A stretch of DNA of 52,515 nt, taken from assembly GCF_016786325.1 (NCBI RefSeq), contig NZ_JADWYU010000131.1:16523-69037 (forward strand), read 5' to 3'. Below the pieces are notes generated by a model. That model was given only the letters and a program-made list of their open reading frames with translations, had not been told where the DNA came from and made no database searches. Position numbers and translations under genes: made by a program. Below, piece by piece: positions 41,521 to 50,280 of the stretch (the first letter of the stretch is position 1; each line of letters begins with the position of its first letter). Source of the DNA: Frankia nepalensis. GTDB lineage: Bacteria; Actinomycetota; Actinomycetes; Frankiales; Frankiaceae.

Positions 41521-42533
41521 GGGACCAGGAGCGACAGCCGGTCCTCCTCGACGATCCGCCGCGTGGTGATGCGTTCGGGGTAGGAGCGCATGAACATGCT
41601 GGTGAAGTGTCGTCCGTAGTGGATGTGGTCGCCGTCTCCCCCGCCGGACAGCGGGCGGACGCGGGCCTGGAAGTTCGGCTCGTGGAAGTAGGCCAGGGCG
41701 AAACGCTCTCGGGTGTTGAGTATCACCTTGTGCGGAGTGGAGAGCAGGAATCCGTCGGTGATCAGCTGGAGCATGTCGCCCGGAAAGACCGTGAACACGC
41801 TCGGCACCGGCTTCACGTACGTCCACGGATCCTCGTTCTCGTACCTGCCCGCCATGCTTTGGCCGGGCAGCCAGTTCCTGCTCCGGCGCTCGCCGTGGAC
41901 CGGCGGGCGTATGTAGAGCCCGCCCACGTCGTCCTGCGCGGCGATCACCAGCAGCCCGTAGTCGGTGTGCGCCCCGATGCCCCTGCTCGTGTGCTCCGAC
42001 CGGGCCGGGAAGCGGAGCACGCGCATGTGGTGCCAGCCGTCCTTCGTCAGGTCCGTCAGCGCGTCGATGCCCACGCCCAGGCCGAGCGCCGTCAGCTTCA
42101 GCAGCTTCTCGCCGACGGTTCCCAGCTCCGCCATGAAGGCCAGCATCGCGCGGCGGTATTCGCCGTCCGGCCAGGGAGCCGGGCCGTGACATGGCCGCCG
42201 CGCCAGCACCCGGGGGTCGTCCAACGGGACGTCCGGGCAGACGGTGAAGATCTCCGAATAGTCCGATTCGCCGGCCGTCTGCTCCTCTCCCGACGCTATG
42301 TATCCGCTGTAGGTCAGGTCGCTGACGCATCCGCGTTTGAACTCGGCCGGCATGCCGAAGAAGCGCCTGCTGGACTCGATCGCGTCCTTCGTCTTCAGGT
42401 CCTGTGTCGGGTCGGTGGCGACCTGGAGGATTCCGTCGGTCCGCCACGCCTGGATCAACTCGTCGGCCAACTTGATGTTCGAGCCTCCGCCGTCGACGAA
42501 GTCGGGGAGCTGGAAGGTCCGGAGGTCGGCCAT
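41517..42533 (-). CDS. efe: ethylene-forming enzyme (2-oxoglutarate/Fe(II) oxygenase)
   Basis: A 338-residue protein strongly similar along its whole length to Pseudomonas syringae EFE (350 residues), which converts 2-oxoglutarate and O2 to ethylene plus CO2 and in a side reaction hydroxylates L-arginine, giving succinate, guanidine and pyrroline-5-carboxylate. From memory of that enzyme, the iron ligands His189, Asp191, His268, the 2-oxoglutarate-binding Arg277 and Arg171, and the L-arginine pocket Glu84, Thr86, Tyr192, Phe283, Arg316 and Tyr318 are all present at identical numbers; position 317 is Ser where P. syringae has Cys. Blocks such as CVSDLTYSGY, HTDYGLLVIAAQDDVGGLYI and NTRERFA are near-identical. 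ATG 42533 has AAGGAG 7 nt upstream. Local G+C is visibly lower than in neighbours (34 of 60 bases at 41701-41760), hinting at transfer. Confidence 0.93.
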   Translation of the reverse strand: MADLRTFQLPDFVDGGGSNIKLADELIQAWRTDGILQVATDPTQDLKTKDAIESSRRFFGMPAEFKRGCVSDLTYSGYIASGEEQTAGESDYSEIFTVCPDVPLDDPRVLARRPCHGPAPWPDGEYRRAMLAFMAELGTVGEKLLKLTALGLGVGIDALTDLTKDGWHHMRVLRFPARSEHTSRGIGAHTDYGLLVIAAQDDVGGLYIRPPVHGERRSRNWLPGQSMAGRYENEDPWTYVKPVPSVFTVFPGDMLQLITDGFLLSTPHKVILNTRERFALAYFHEPNFQARVRPLSGGGDGDHIHYGRHFTSMFMRSYPERITTRRIVEEDRLSLLVP

Positions 42534-42971
42534 CTCGGTCTCCTTCTGGAATTTGCGCGTCGATCCCACGGCACAATGGCGACGGTCTCACCCGACTTGT
42601 ACCAGAGGCGAATGCGCGACAGAACCGAAAGCGCGCCAGAGCCGCCGTGAACGGGGTTCCTTGACGGGCGCCGTACGCCCCAGATACCTGGTCCGGCCAT
42701 GTGACGGGGCCGGCCAACTTCACTGTCACTTTGGTGGGGTCAGATGTTCTCCGCGTACGGGCGGAACCTTCGCGGCCGGGTGCTCGCCGCCGTCGCGACG
42801 GCCGCGCCGCGCCCTCGTGGCGCGTCGTCGGGTGGCTTCGCGGGCGCGCTCCTGGCCCGCGTCCGGCCCGGTCGCTACCGTGGGGCGGTGATCCGCCGGC
42901 GGTGATCCGCCGGCGGGGCTCGACCGCCGCGCGGAAGGCGGACGGGCTGGGATCCGGCGGGGGGCATCTGC
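42534..42971. other. divergent spacer between EFE and lipoprotein genes
   Basis: The 438-bp spacer must contain promoters in both directions. A plus-strand TTGACG (42661-42666) with ATACCT 17 nt on is a possible promoter. GTGATCCGCCGGCG is duplicated in tandem at 42888-42915. No convincing operator or riboswitch was seen on the EFE side. Confidence 0.4.
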
Positions 42972-44033
42972 ATGGCCAGGCCACTGAGGCGGGTCTCACC
43001 GGCGTCGGCGGTGGCCTGCGCCGTCGCGCTGGGGCTCGTTCTGATCACCTCGTGCTCGGACGAGCCGGCGCGGCCGACGGTGGCCGCCTCGGCCACTGCG
43101 GCGCCCGCGGCGCCCGCGGCGGCCTCCCACGGGTGCCTGCCGGCGGATGATCCGGCCGCCTCGACGCGGGGCGGCTACGGCGTCGGCCAGACCCAGGTCA
43201 CGTTCGTCGACGACAGCCGTCCGACGGACGCCGTGCCCGACCGCGGCCTGGCCGGCAGGCCGGACCGCGCGATCCCGGTCGTCGTGAGCTACCCGGTCAC
43301 CCCGGCGGCCGGCGCCGCCCCGGACGCCCCGCCCGTCGCGGGCGCGCAGCCCGCCCCGGGCCAGTTCCCGCTGGTCGTGCTGTCCCACGGAGTGACCGCG
43401 GACGGGACCGTCGCGGCGAACGTGATCGCGGCGCCGCTCGTCCGCCACGGCTACGTCGTGGCCACCCCGACCTTCCCGCTGTCCAGTGGCCCCGGCGGGA
43501 CGATCCTCGACCTGCCGAACCAGCCGGCCGACGTCAGCTTCGTCATCACCTCGCTCGGCGCCTGGAGCACGGCCAAGGGGGCGCCGCTGGCCGGTCACCT
43601 CGAGCCGAGCTGCGTGGCGATCACCGGCCACTCGCTCGGCGCCGCGACCACACTCGCAGCCGCCTACCTGTCATGCTGCCGGGATTCCCGGGTCAAGGCC
43701 GTGGTGTCGATGGCGGGGACGCTCGCGCCGTTCAACGGAACCTTCGCCGACAACCCGCCGATCCCGCTGCTGATCCTGCACGGCGACCAGGACCAGACCG
43801 TGCCGCCGGCCAAGAGCGACGAGATGTTCACGACCCTGCGCGGGCCGCGCTACTACCTCACCCTGCACGGCGCCGGCCATTCGACGATGTTCTTCGACCA
43901 GGCGGGCCAGACCGTCGACCACGCGGTGGCCGCGTTCCTCGACGCCTACCTCAAGGGCGACTTCACCGCGCTGCGCGCGCTGCCGGACGACGTCCGCCGC
44001 TCCGGGCTCGCGACCTACCAGGCGGCCAGCTGA
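42972..44033 (+). CDS. secreted lipoprotein alpha/beta hydrolase (PET-hydrolase/lipase-like)
   Basis: A 353-residue hydrolase with a lipoprotein signal: basic start, hydrophobic stretch, lipobox ITSC (Cys28), then an Ala/Pro/Thr linker. The mature domain has LVVLSHG (oxyanion), nucleophile elbow GHSLGA, LLILHGDQDQTVP with the acid residue, and HGAGHSTMF with the catalytic His. This order matches platelet-activating-factor acetylhydrolase/dienelactone-type lipases exported by actinomycetes. Two adjacent Cys (SCCRDS) and one Cys before (PSCVAI) could pair. It is divergent from the EFE gene; no link in function is evident. Confidence 0.87.
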   Translation: MARPLRRVSPASAVACAVALGLVLITSCSDEPARPTVAASATAAPAAPAAASHGCLPADDPAASTRGGYGVGQTQVTFVDDSRPTDAVPDRGLAGRPDRAIPVVVSYPVTPAAGAAPDAPPVAGAQPAPGQFPLVVLSHGVTADGTVAANVIAAPLVRHGYVVATPTFPLSSGPGGTILDLPNQPADVSFVITSLGAWSTAKGAPLAGHLEPSCVAITGHSLGAATTLAAAYLSCCRDSRVKAVVSMAGTLAPFNGTFADNPPIPLLILHGDQDQTVPPAKSDEMFTTLRGPRYYLTLHGAGHSTMFFDQAGQTVDHAVAAFLDAYLKGDFTALRALPDDVRRSGLATYQAAS

Positions 44034-44045
44034 CGCAGGGCGCGC

Positions 44046-44069
44046 CGGTGAGCGCAATCCCGCTCACCG
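44046..44069. terminator. bidirectional terminator hairpin
   Basis: CGGTGAGCG-CAATCC-CGCTCACCG, a perfect 9-bp stem 13 nt past the hydrolase stop and between convergent genes. Confidence 0.6.
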
Positions 44070-44119
44070 CGCGGGAAGATCCGGAAATCGAGTCACTCCC
44101 GCGCGGCCGTGGTCAACGA

Positions 44120-44518
44120 TCAGACGAGTTCCTGGTCCGAGGCCGCGGCGGCCGCCGCGGGGCTGGGCTCGTCGCGCAGGTCGAGGCCGAGATGTTCGAC
44201 GTGGTAGAGGGCCTGGTCGAGGAGCTCGGCGACGTGGCTGTCGTACAGGGAGTACACGACGGATCGGCCCTGGCGGGTGCCGGTCACGAGGCCGAGGTTG
44301 CGCAGCAGGCGAAGCTGGTGGGAGCAGGCGGACTGCTCCAGGCCGACCTCGGCCGCGAGCTCCGTGGCGGGCAGCGGACCGTCGCGTAGCCGCGCGAGGA
44401 TCAGCAGCCGGGACGGCGTGGCCAACGCCTGCAGCGTGGTGGCGACCTTCGCCGCGGTGGCCGCGTCGAGGCGTGCCCGCGGGGCGCCCCGGGTCGGCGG
44501 CGCGGCTCCATGACCCAC
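44120..44518 (-). CDS. nmtR: NmtR-type Ni/Co-sensing ArsR repressor
   Basis: A 132-residue SmtB/ArsR repressor very like Mycobacterium tuberculosis NmtR: it opens MGHG (Gly2/His3 are nickel ligands in NmtR), has ALATPSRLLIL and the recognition helix EQSACSHQLRLLRNLGLV, and carries the alpha-5 metal motif D-x-H-x10-H-x2-H exactly (Asp93, His95, His106, His109). Metal binding should release the operator 44545-44567 and induce the divergent P-type ATPase. GTG 44518 is the start because it restores the MGHG terminus; no strong ribosome site precedes it, so the transcript may be leaderless. Confidence 0.92.
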   Translation of the reverse strand: MGHGAAPPTRGAPRARLDAATAAKVATTLQALATPSRLLILARLRDGPLPATELAAEVGLEQSACSHQLRLLRNLGLVTGTRQGRSVVYSLYDSHVAELLDQALYHVEHLGLDLRDEPSPAAAAAASDQELV

Positions 44519-44544
44519 CAGGCCAGCCTAGCCCGTCCAAATAG

Positions 44545-44567
44545 ATGAACAAATGTTCATGTGAACA
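44545..44567. promoter_or_regulatory. NmtR operator, three interlocked half-sites
   Basis: ATGAACA-AA-TGTTCAT (44545-44560) is a perfect inverted repeat, and TGTTCA-TG-TGAACA (44554-44567) is a second that shares its right half. The TGAACA half-site and 2-nt centre fit the ArsR/SmtB-type operator. It lies between nmtR and the ATPase gene in the most A/T-rich DNA of the area. Confidence 0.85.
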
Positions 44568-44618
44568 TGCTAGCGTTGGTGCTCGCCTCGTTCCTCACCC
44601 GCGGAGGGCTCGCCGCCT

Positions 44619-46655
44619 ATGTCGTCCACGCTGGCCACTCCCCGCCCGGCGCCCACGGCCGATCTCGCGCGGCCCGCGAGCTCCGCCGGAGGCTGGCGGC
44701 TGGCCGTCCTGGCGGAGGGCCGCTGGGCGACCGCCGCGGTGGCGCTGTTCCTGCTGGCGCTGCCGCTCCACCTGCTCGGGGCACCGGGCTGGGTGTGGGG
44801 GCCGCTGTACGCGGCCGTCTACGTGGCCGGCGGGTGGCGACCAGGCCTCGACGGCCTGGTCGCCCTGCGCGACAGGACGCTGGATGTCGACCTGCTCATG
44901 GTCCTGGCCGCGCTCGGCGCGGCGGCGATCGGACAGGTGCTGGACGGGGCGCTGCTGATCGTGATCTTCGCGACGTCCGGGGCGTTGGAGGCGATCGCCA
45001 CCGCCCGGACCGCCGACTCGGTGCGCCGCCTGCTCGACCTGGCGCCCACCACCGCCAGCCGGCTGGCCGACGACGGCACCGAGGAGACGGTCCCCACCGA
45101 GCGGCTGCGGGTGGGTGACCTCCTGCTGGTACGCCCCGGGGAGCGCGTCGGCGCCGACGGCCGGGTAGTGGGCGGCGTGAGCGAGGTGGACCAGGCCACG
45201 ATCACCGGCGAGCCGCTGCCGGTGGCGAAGGAGACCGGTGACGAGGTGTTCGCCGGCACCCTCAACGGCACCGGCGCGCTGCGGGTACGAGTCGCGCGGG
45301 ACCCGGCGGACTCGGTGATCGCCCGGATCGTGGCCATGGTCGAGGAGGCGTCGGGCACCAAGGCGCCGACGCAGCTGTTCATCGAGAAGATCGAGCGGCG
45401 CTACAGCGTCGGCATGGTCGCGGCGACGGCGGCGCTGTTCACCCTCCCGCTGCTGCTCGGCGCGGACCTGCGCCCGACGCTGCTGCGCGCCATGACCTTC
45501 ATGATCGTCGCTTCGCCCTGCGCGGTCGTGCTGGCGACCATGCCCGCGCTGCTGTCCACGATCGCCAACGCCGGCCGCCACGGCGTCCTGATCAAGTCAG
45601 CCGTCGTCCTGGAACGCCTGGCGGAGGTCGACATGGTCGCGCTGGACAAGACCGGCACCCTCACCGACGGCTCCCCCACCGTGACCGACGTCTGGCCGTC
45701 GCCGGGCAGCGGCCTCACCCCGGACGCCCTGCTCACGCTGGCGGCGGCGGCGGAGTACCCCAGCGAGCACCCGCTCGCCCGCGCCGTCGTGGCCGCCGCG
45801 CGCGACCGCGGCCTGCGGGTCCCATCGGCGCGGCGCTTCGCCGCCCTCCCCGGCACCGGGGTGACCGCCACCGTCGGGGGGCGCGCGGTCGCGGTCGGCA
45901 GCCCCGCCCGGCCGCCGGCGGGCCGGCCGGAGCCGGCCGCCACGGCGCTGGCCGCCCGGCTGGAAGAGGACGGGCGCACCGCCGTCCTGGTCGCCGTCGA
46001 CGGCCGCGCGGCGGGGGTGCTGGGCATCGCCGACCAGCCGCGCCCGGACGCCGCCGCCATGGTCGAGGCGCTCGCCGGCCTGACCGGCGCCGCGCCCATC
46101 CTGATCACCGGGGACAACCCGCGCACCGCCGCCCACCTCGCCGATCGGGTCGGCATCGTCGACGTCCGCGCCGGCCTGCTGCCCACCGACAAGGTCACCG
46201 TCGTCAGGGACCTCGAGCGGTCGGGCCACAAGGTGCTCGTCGTCGGCGACGGCGTCAACGACGCGCCGGCGCTCGCCGCCGCCCACCTCGGCGTCGCGAT
46301 GGGCGGGGTCGGCTCCGACCTCGCCCTGCGCAGCGCCGACGCCGTGGTCGTCCGCGACGAGCTGGCGTCGATCCCCACGGTCATCGCCCTCGCGCGGCGC
46401 GCCCGGCGCGTGGTGACGCAGAACCTGGCCGTCTCGGCGGCGTTCATCGCCGGCCTCGTGGCCTGGGACCTGGCGGGCACGTTGCCGCTGCCCCTGGGCG
46501 TCGCCGGCCACGAGGGCTCGACGGTGCTGGTCGGCCTCAACGGGCTGCGGCTGCTGACGGACGGCGCCTGGCGCCGAGCCGGAGGCGATCAGGCCGCGCC
46601 CGCCGGCGCGCCGCCACCGTCTCGAAAGACGGCGCCGGGGTCCGTTACGGTCTGA
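44619..46655 (+). CDS. ctpJ: P1B-4-type metal-efflux ATPase (CtpJ/NmtA-like)
   Basis: A 678-residue heavy-metal P-type ATPase: actuator TITGEPLPV, membrane metal site SPC (VASPCAVVLA), phosphorylation site DKTGTLT, ATP-binding SEHPLA and hinge GDGVNDAPA, and in the last helices HEGSTVLVGLNGLRLL. The SPC plus HEG(G/S)T pair defines the P1B-4 class that exports Co, Ni, Fe or related ions. No soluble N-terminal metal-binding domain is present, as usual for the class. Divergent nmtR and its operator make Ni/Co the likely inducer. ATG 44619 has GGAGGG 10 nt upstream. Confidence 0.93.
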   Translation: MSSTLATPRPAPTADLARPASSAGGWRLAVLAEGRWATAAVALFLLALPLHLLGAPGWVWGPLYAAVYVAGGWRPGLDGLVALRDRTLDVDLLMVLAALGAAAIGQVLDGALLIVIFATSGALEAIATARTADSVRRLLDLAPTTASRLADDGTEETVPTERLRVGDLLLVRPGERVGADGRVVGGVSEVDQATITGEPLPVAKETGDEVFAGTLNGTGALRVRVARDPADSVIARIVAMVEEASGTKAPTQLFIEKIERRYSVGMVAATAALFTLPLLLGADLRPTLLRAMTFMIVASPCAVVLATMPALLSTIANAGRHGVLIKSAVVLERLAEVDMVALDKTGTLTDGSPTVTDVWPSPGSGLTPDALLTLAAAAEYPSEHPLARAVVAAARDRGLRVPSARRFAALPGTGVTATVGGRAVAVGSPARPPAGRPEPAATALAARLEEDGRTAVLVAVDGRAAGVLGIADQPRPDAAAMVEALAGLTGAAPILITGDNPRTAAHLADRVGIVDVRAGLLPTDKVTVVRDLERSGHKVLVVGDGVNDAPALAAAHLGVAMGGVGSDLALRSADAVVVRDELASIPTVIALARRARRVVTQNLAVSAAFIAGLVAWDLAGTLPLPLGVAGHEGSTVLVGLNGLRLLTDGAWRRAGGDQAAPAGAPPPSRKTAPGSVTV

Positions 46656-46698
46656 GTACCGGTGCCGGCCACAGCGGGGACAGGGCAGGGGGACGGGT

Positions 46699-47322
46699 AT
46701 GGGCGCGCAGGTCGCCGTGGTGACGTTCGACGGGTTCAACGAGCTGGACAGCTTCATCGCCGCCGCGATCATCAACCGCTGCCGTCCCGACGGTCTGACG
46801 GCCTACCTCACCACCCCGACGCCGGTCGTCACCTCGATGAACGGTGTCGAGGTCACCGGCCAGCGCCCCCTCGGGTTCGCCGCGCAGGCCGACGTCGTGC
46901 TGGTCGGAAGCGGCATCAGGACGCGGGACGTCGTCCAGGACGACCGCCTGCTCGGAGCGCTTCCGCTGGACCCCGCCCGGCAGCTGATCGGTTCGCAGTG
47001 CTCCGGCGCGCTGGTGCTGGCGCGCCTCGGCCTGCTGGCGGCGGTCCCGGCCTGCACGGACGCCACCAGCCGCCCATGGGTCGAGGCCAGCGGCGTCGAG
47101 GTGCTGGACCGGCCGTTCCACGCGGTCGGGAACATCGCGACGGCCGGCGGCTGCCTGGCGTCGCAGTACCTCGCCGCCTGGGTGATCAGCCGAACGCTCG
47201 GCGAGGCCGCGGCCCGTGCCGCGATCGACTACGTGGCGCCGGTCGGCGAGAAACAGGACACGGTGGACCGGGTGCTCTCCGTCCTGCGGGCGGGCGACCA
47301 GCAACTCGCGGCCAGGCCGTAG
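46699..47322 (+). CDS. DJ-1/PfpI family protein
   Basis: A 207-residue class I glutamine-amidotransferase-like protein of the DJ-1/PfpI group: VAVVTFDGFNELD (Glu15 conserved), nucleophile elbow GSQCSGAL with Cys101, and GNIATAGGCLASQYLA at the C-terminal end. Members include isonitrile hydratases, glyoxalase III and regulators of unknown action. ATG 46699 follows GGGGGA. It starts 44 nt after the ATPase on the same strand and may be co-transcribed; a stress-related role would suit the metal context, but this is inference. Confidence 0.85.
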   Translation: MGAQVAVVTFDGFNELDSFIAAAIINRCRPDGLTAYLTTPTPVVTSMNGVEVTGQRPLGFAAQADVVLVGSGIRTRDVVQDDRLLGALPLDPARQLIGSQCSGALVLARLGLLAAVPACTDATSRPWVEASGVEVLDRPFHAVGNIATAGGCLASQYLAAWVISRTLGEAAARAAIDYVAPVGEKQDTVDRVLSVLRAGDQQLAARP

Positions 47323-47419
47323 GGCACCGCCGACCCAGGGGGCGGCATTTCTCCTCCGAGGGTTTCCCGTTCCGCCGGTGGCCGGTAAAGCCCCGGCCGG
47401 TGGATGGAAAATATGGGCC

Positions 47420-48904
47420 ATGTCGGGGGACGCCGATGCCGCGGCGCGGCTGGACTTCTTCGTCTCCTCCACCCGCGCCGACCAGGCGTGGGCGGAGTGG
47501 GTGGCGTGGTGGCTGGAGGACGCCGGCTACCGGGTGCTGTGCCAGCCGTGGGACTTCGTCCCCGGGTCGAACTGGCGGGTCAAGATGCAGGAGGGGATCA
47601 CCCGGGCATCCCGGACGATCGCGGTGCTGTCCACCACCTATCTCACGTCCGTGTATGGGCAGGAGGAATGGCAGGCCGCGCAGGCGGCGGACCCGCGAGG
47701 GCTGGAGCGCAAGCTGCTCCCGGTCCGCGTCGAGGACTGCGACCGTCCCGGTCTGCTCGGCTCCGTGATCTCGATCGACCTGTTCGGTCTGTCCGCCGAG
47801 ACGGCTCGGCTCCATCTGCTGCGTCATGTCCGCGCCGCGCTGGATGGCCGGATGAAGCCGGCCTCCGCCCCGGCTTTCCCAGCCACGCCGGGTCCACGTT
47901 CGCCGGCTCGGGAACCATCCTTCCCCGGTCACCCGGCCCCGCCGTCCGTACCCAGGCGCGGACCGGTCGCCGGCCTCCTCCCGGGTCACACGGGCGAGGT
48001 GGGGTCGGTGGCGTTCGCGCCGGGCGGGCACATCCTGGCGACCGGTGGCGTCGACATGACGGTCCGGATGTGGGAAGTCACCGACCCGCCCGCTCTGCGC
48101 CCCGCCGGCCAGCCCGTCGCCGGCCACACCGACCGGGTGAGGTCGGTCGTGTTCGCCCCGGACGGGCGCGTCATGGCGACCTCCAGCGCCGACGGCACGA
48201 TCCGCCTGTGGGACGTCACCGACCCGGCCAGGCCCCACCTCAGCGGCCGGCCCCTCACCGGCCACACCCCTTGGGCGTGGTCGATGGCGTTCGCGCCGGG
48301 CGATCGGATCCTGGCCACCGTCGACGACCGCAGAGCGCGGTTGTGGGATGTGACGCGTCCTGCCCGGCCCCGCCTGCTCGCGAACTGGTCGACCGGCCAC
48401 GCGGACTGGGTACGGTCGGTGGCGTTCGCGCCGGACGGTCGGACCCTGGCCACCAGCAGCACCGACGGGACCGTGCGCCTGTGGGACGTCACCGACCCGG
48501 CCACGCACCGGCCGATCGGTGATCCCCTGACCGGCCACGGCCGCGAGATACGACAGGTGGCGTTCGCGCCGGACGGACGCACGCTGGCCACCGCCGGCGC
48601 CGACACGGCGGTGTGGCTGTGGGACCTGACCGATCGGGCAGCGCCCTGCCCGATCGGCGAGCCGCTCGCCGGCCACACCGCCTCGGTGCGCTCGGTCGCG
48701 TTCGCGCCGGACGGACGGACGCTGGCCACCGGCAGCACCGACGCGACCGTGCGCCTGTGGGACGTCGCCGACCCGGCAGCGCCCAGACCGCGCGGAACCC
48801 TCACGGGCCATACCGACAGGGTGAAGGCGGTCGCGTTCGCGCCGGGTGGGAATCTCCTGGCCACGGGCAGCAGCGACGCGACGGCGCGGCTGTGGGTCAT
48901 CTGA
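47420..48904 (+). CDS. TIR-domain WD40-repeat protein
   Basis: A 494-residue protein with a TIR domain (about 10-140: LDFFVSSTRADQAWAEWVAWWL, GSNWRVKMQEGI, AVLSTTYLTSVYGQEEW), a Pro-rich linker (145-182) and seven WD40 blades (185-494), each ending in a version of TVRLWDVTDPA: one complete beta-propeller. The TIR domain keeps acidic residues Glu82/Glu83 where bacterial TIR NADases have the catalytic Glu. TIR domains of this kind cleave NAD+ or act as adaptors; the propeller probably recognises a partner. Blades 2, 4 and 6 are nearly alike, a sign of recent internal duplication. No second defence gene is adjacent. Confidence 0.9.
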   Translation: MSGDADAAARLDFFVSSTRADQAWAEWVAWWLEDAGYRVLCQPWDFVPGSNWRVKMQEGITRASRTIAVLSTTYLTSVYGQEEWQAAQAADPRGLERKLLPVRVEDCDRPGLLGSVISIDLFGLSAETARLHLLRHVRAALDGRMKPASAPAFPATPGPRSPAREPSFPGHPAPPSVPRRGPVAGLLPGHTGEVGSVAFAPGGHILATGGVDMTVRMWEVTDPPALRPAGQPVAGHTDRVRSVVFAPDGRVMATSSADGTIRLWDVTDPARPHLSGRPLTGHTPWAWSMAFAPGDRILATVDDRRARLWDVTRPARPRLLANWSTGHADWVRSVAFAPDGRTLATSSTDGTVRLWDVTDPATHRPIGDPLTGHGREIRQVAFAPDGRTLATAGADTAVWLWDLTDRAAPCPIGEPLAGHTASVRSVAFAPDGRTLATGSTDATVRLWDVADPAAPRPRGTLTGHTDRVKAVAFAPGGNLLATGSSDATARLWVI

Positions 48905-49057
48905 AGCCGGACGCCGGCGAGGCTCGGAAATCCGACGCGGCGGCACCGTCCGCTTCGCCCGCTTCGCCGGCGGCGGACGTCCCAGCGGGCGCCGGTAACC
49001 GCGCCCCCAGCCGTTCACCCACCTGACGGGCGGTTCAGAACCAGCCGGCGGCGGACC

Positions 49058-49825
49058 TCAGGTCGTTTCCCGTTCGAACCAGCCTTCCGGAGAGCGCAAA
49101 GACGATTCAAGGGTTGCCTGAGCACCGCTGGGAGCGCACCACTGGACCGCGTTCGCGAGCACCAGCTGGACCTCGGGATGATGGTAGACGGGATGGGTCT
49201 CGTGGCCAGGGCTGAAGTAGAAGACCTTTCCCTGACCGCGGGTCCAGCACATACCGCTACGGAAGACCTCCCCGCCCGAGAAGTTACTGATGAACAGAAG
49301 GGAATCCGGGGCCGGTACGTTGAAAGGCTCCCCGTACATCTCGTGGGCGGGAAGGACGATGGGCCCAGATATCCCCCGCAGAATCGGGTGCCCGGGCATG
49401 ATCGGCCAGAGGATCTCCCTGTCGTTTCCCTCGCGCCAGCGCAGGTGACAGTTCGTGCCCATCAGCCGACGGAAGATCTTCGACAGGTGGCCGCTGTGCA
49501 GCACGATCAAGCCCATCCCCTGCTGCACGCGGCGCTGCAGCCGGTCCACGACCTCGTCCGCGATCACGTCGTGCGCGACGTGTCCCCACCACAGCAGGAC
49601 ATCGACCTCGGCGACGCGGGCCGAGCTCAACCCGTGGTCGGGCTCCTGCAGGGTCGCGGTCTCCACCAGCGCGCGTTCCCCGAGCAGCCGACGCAACGCG
49701 GCGGCGATCGTCTCGTGCATGGTCAGCGGATACGCCTGCCGTACTTCGTGATCCTCCTGGTCGTGCACGTTCTCGCCCCAGACCAGGACCCGCGGCGGAC
49801 GTCGGGAACCATCCATTTCCAGCAT
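49058..49825 (-). CDS. ThuA-like (trehalose-utilization) glutamine-amidotransferase-fold protein
   Basis: A 255-residue ThuA-family protein: RVLVWGENVHDQ at the start, DVLLWWGHVAHD, QGMGLIVLHSGHLSK, WPIMPGHPILRGI, GKVFYFSPGHETHPVYHHPEV at the end. Family members sit in sugar-utilization operons and have an amidotransferase fold without a proven reaction. ATG 49825 has GAGGA upstream. It stands alone between the TIR-WD40 and NUDIX genes with no sugar genes nearby. G+C is somewhat lower than in flanking genes. Confidence 0.85.
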   Translation of the reverse strand: MLEMDGSRRPPRVLVWGENVHDQEDHEVRQAYPLTMHETIAAALRRLLGERALVETATLQEPDHGLSSARVAEVDVLLWWGHVAHDVIADEVVDRLQRRVQQGMGLIVLHSGHLSKIFRRLMGTNCHLRWREGNDREILWPIMPGHPILRGISGPIVLPAHEMYGEPFNVPAPDSLLFISNFSGGEVFRSGMCWTRGQGKVFYFSPGHETHPVYHHPEVQLVLANAVQWCAPSGAQATLESSLRSPEGWFERETT

Positions 49826-50280
49826 GCCAGTTCCTCGTCTCAGATTCCTTGGCGCCGGTGCCTTGGCTCCGGTGCCGCTCTCGCGCTGGGCCAGGCGGCG
49901 CGGCGCCGCGTCGGCCATGGGCGGCGGGCCGTCGCCGGGGTCACCACACGATCCGCCGCCCCGGAGATCCGTGCCGTCAGCGCCGGGACAGCCGGTCCGG
50001 TCCGCCGCCCAGATCCACCCGGTCGAGCACTGACGGCCGCGCCCAGAACGTCCAGAAAAGCCGTAAAAGGATGCGGCATCCGAGCGTGACGACACCCAGG
50101 AGACCGGCCGCTGGCCGTAGCCCGCCGGCAGGGCGACTGGGCGGCCGGGCGTCGGCACATCGCCGGCCGCCCGCCCTGGCGGACGCGGGCCACCGGGACG
50201 CGGACCAGCTCGCTGGTCCACGGCGGTGGATCGCCTACGTCAGTGAATGGCCCAGGTCAGATGCCCGGGTCGCCGGCCGG
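49826..50280. other. intergenic, no gene found
   Basis: 455 bp without a supported gene. It should contain the ThuA promoter near its left end. The only structure seen is the hairpin at 50202-50219. Confidence 0.5.
50202..50219 (-). terminator. hairpin downstream of the NUDIX gene
   Basis: GGACCAG-CTCG-CTGGTCC, a 7-bp stem with a 4-nt loop, about 60 nt after the NUDIX stop on the minus strand. Confidence 0.4.

Noticed and set aside
47420-48904. Thoeris or other named TIR defence system
   Set aside because: No ThsA-type SIR2/SLOG or other effector gene is adjacent; only the TIR-WD40 gene itself is present.
46699-48904. DJ-1 and TIR-WD40 genes as one defence operon
   Set aside because: They are 97 bp apart without overlap, and the DJ-1 gene is closer to the metal ATPase; no evidence links them.
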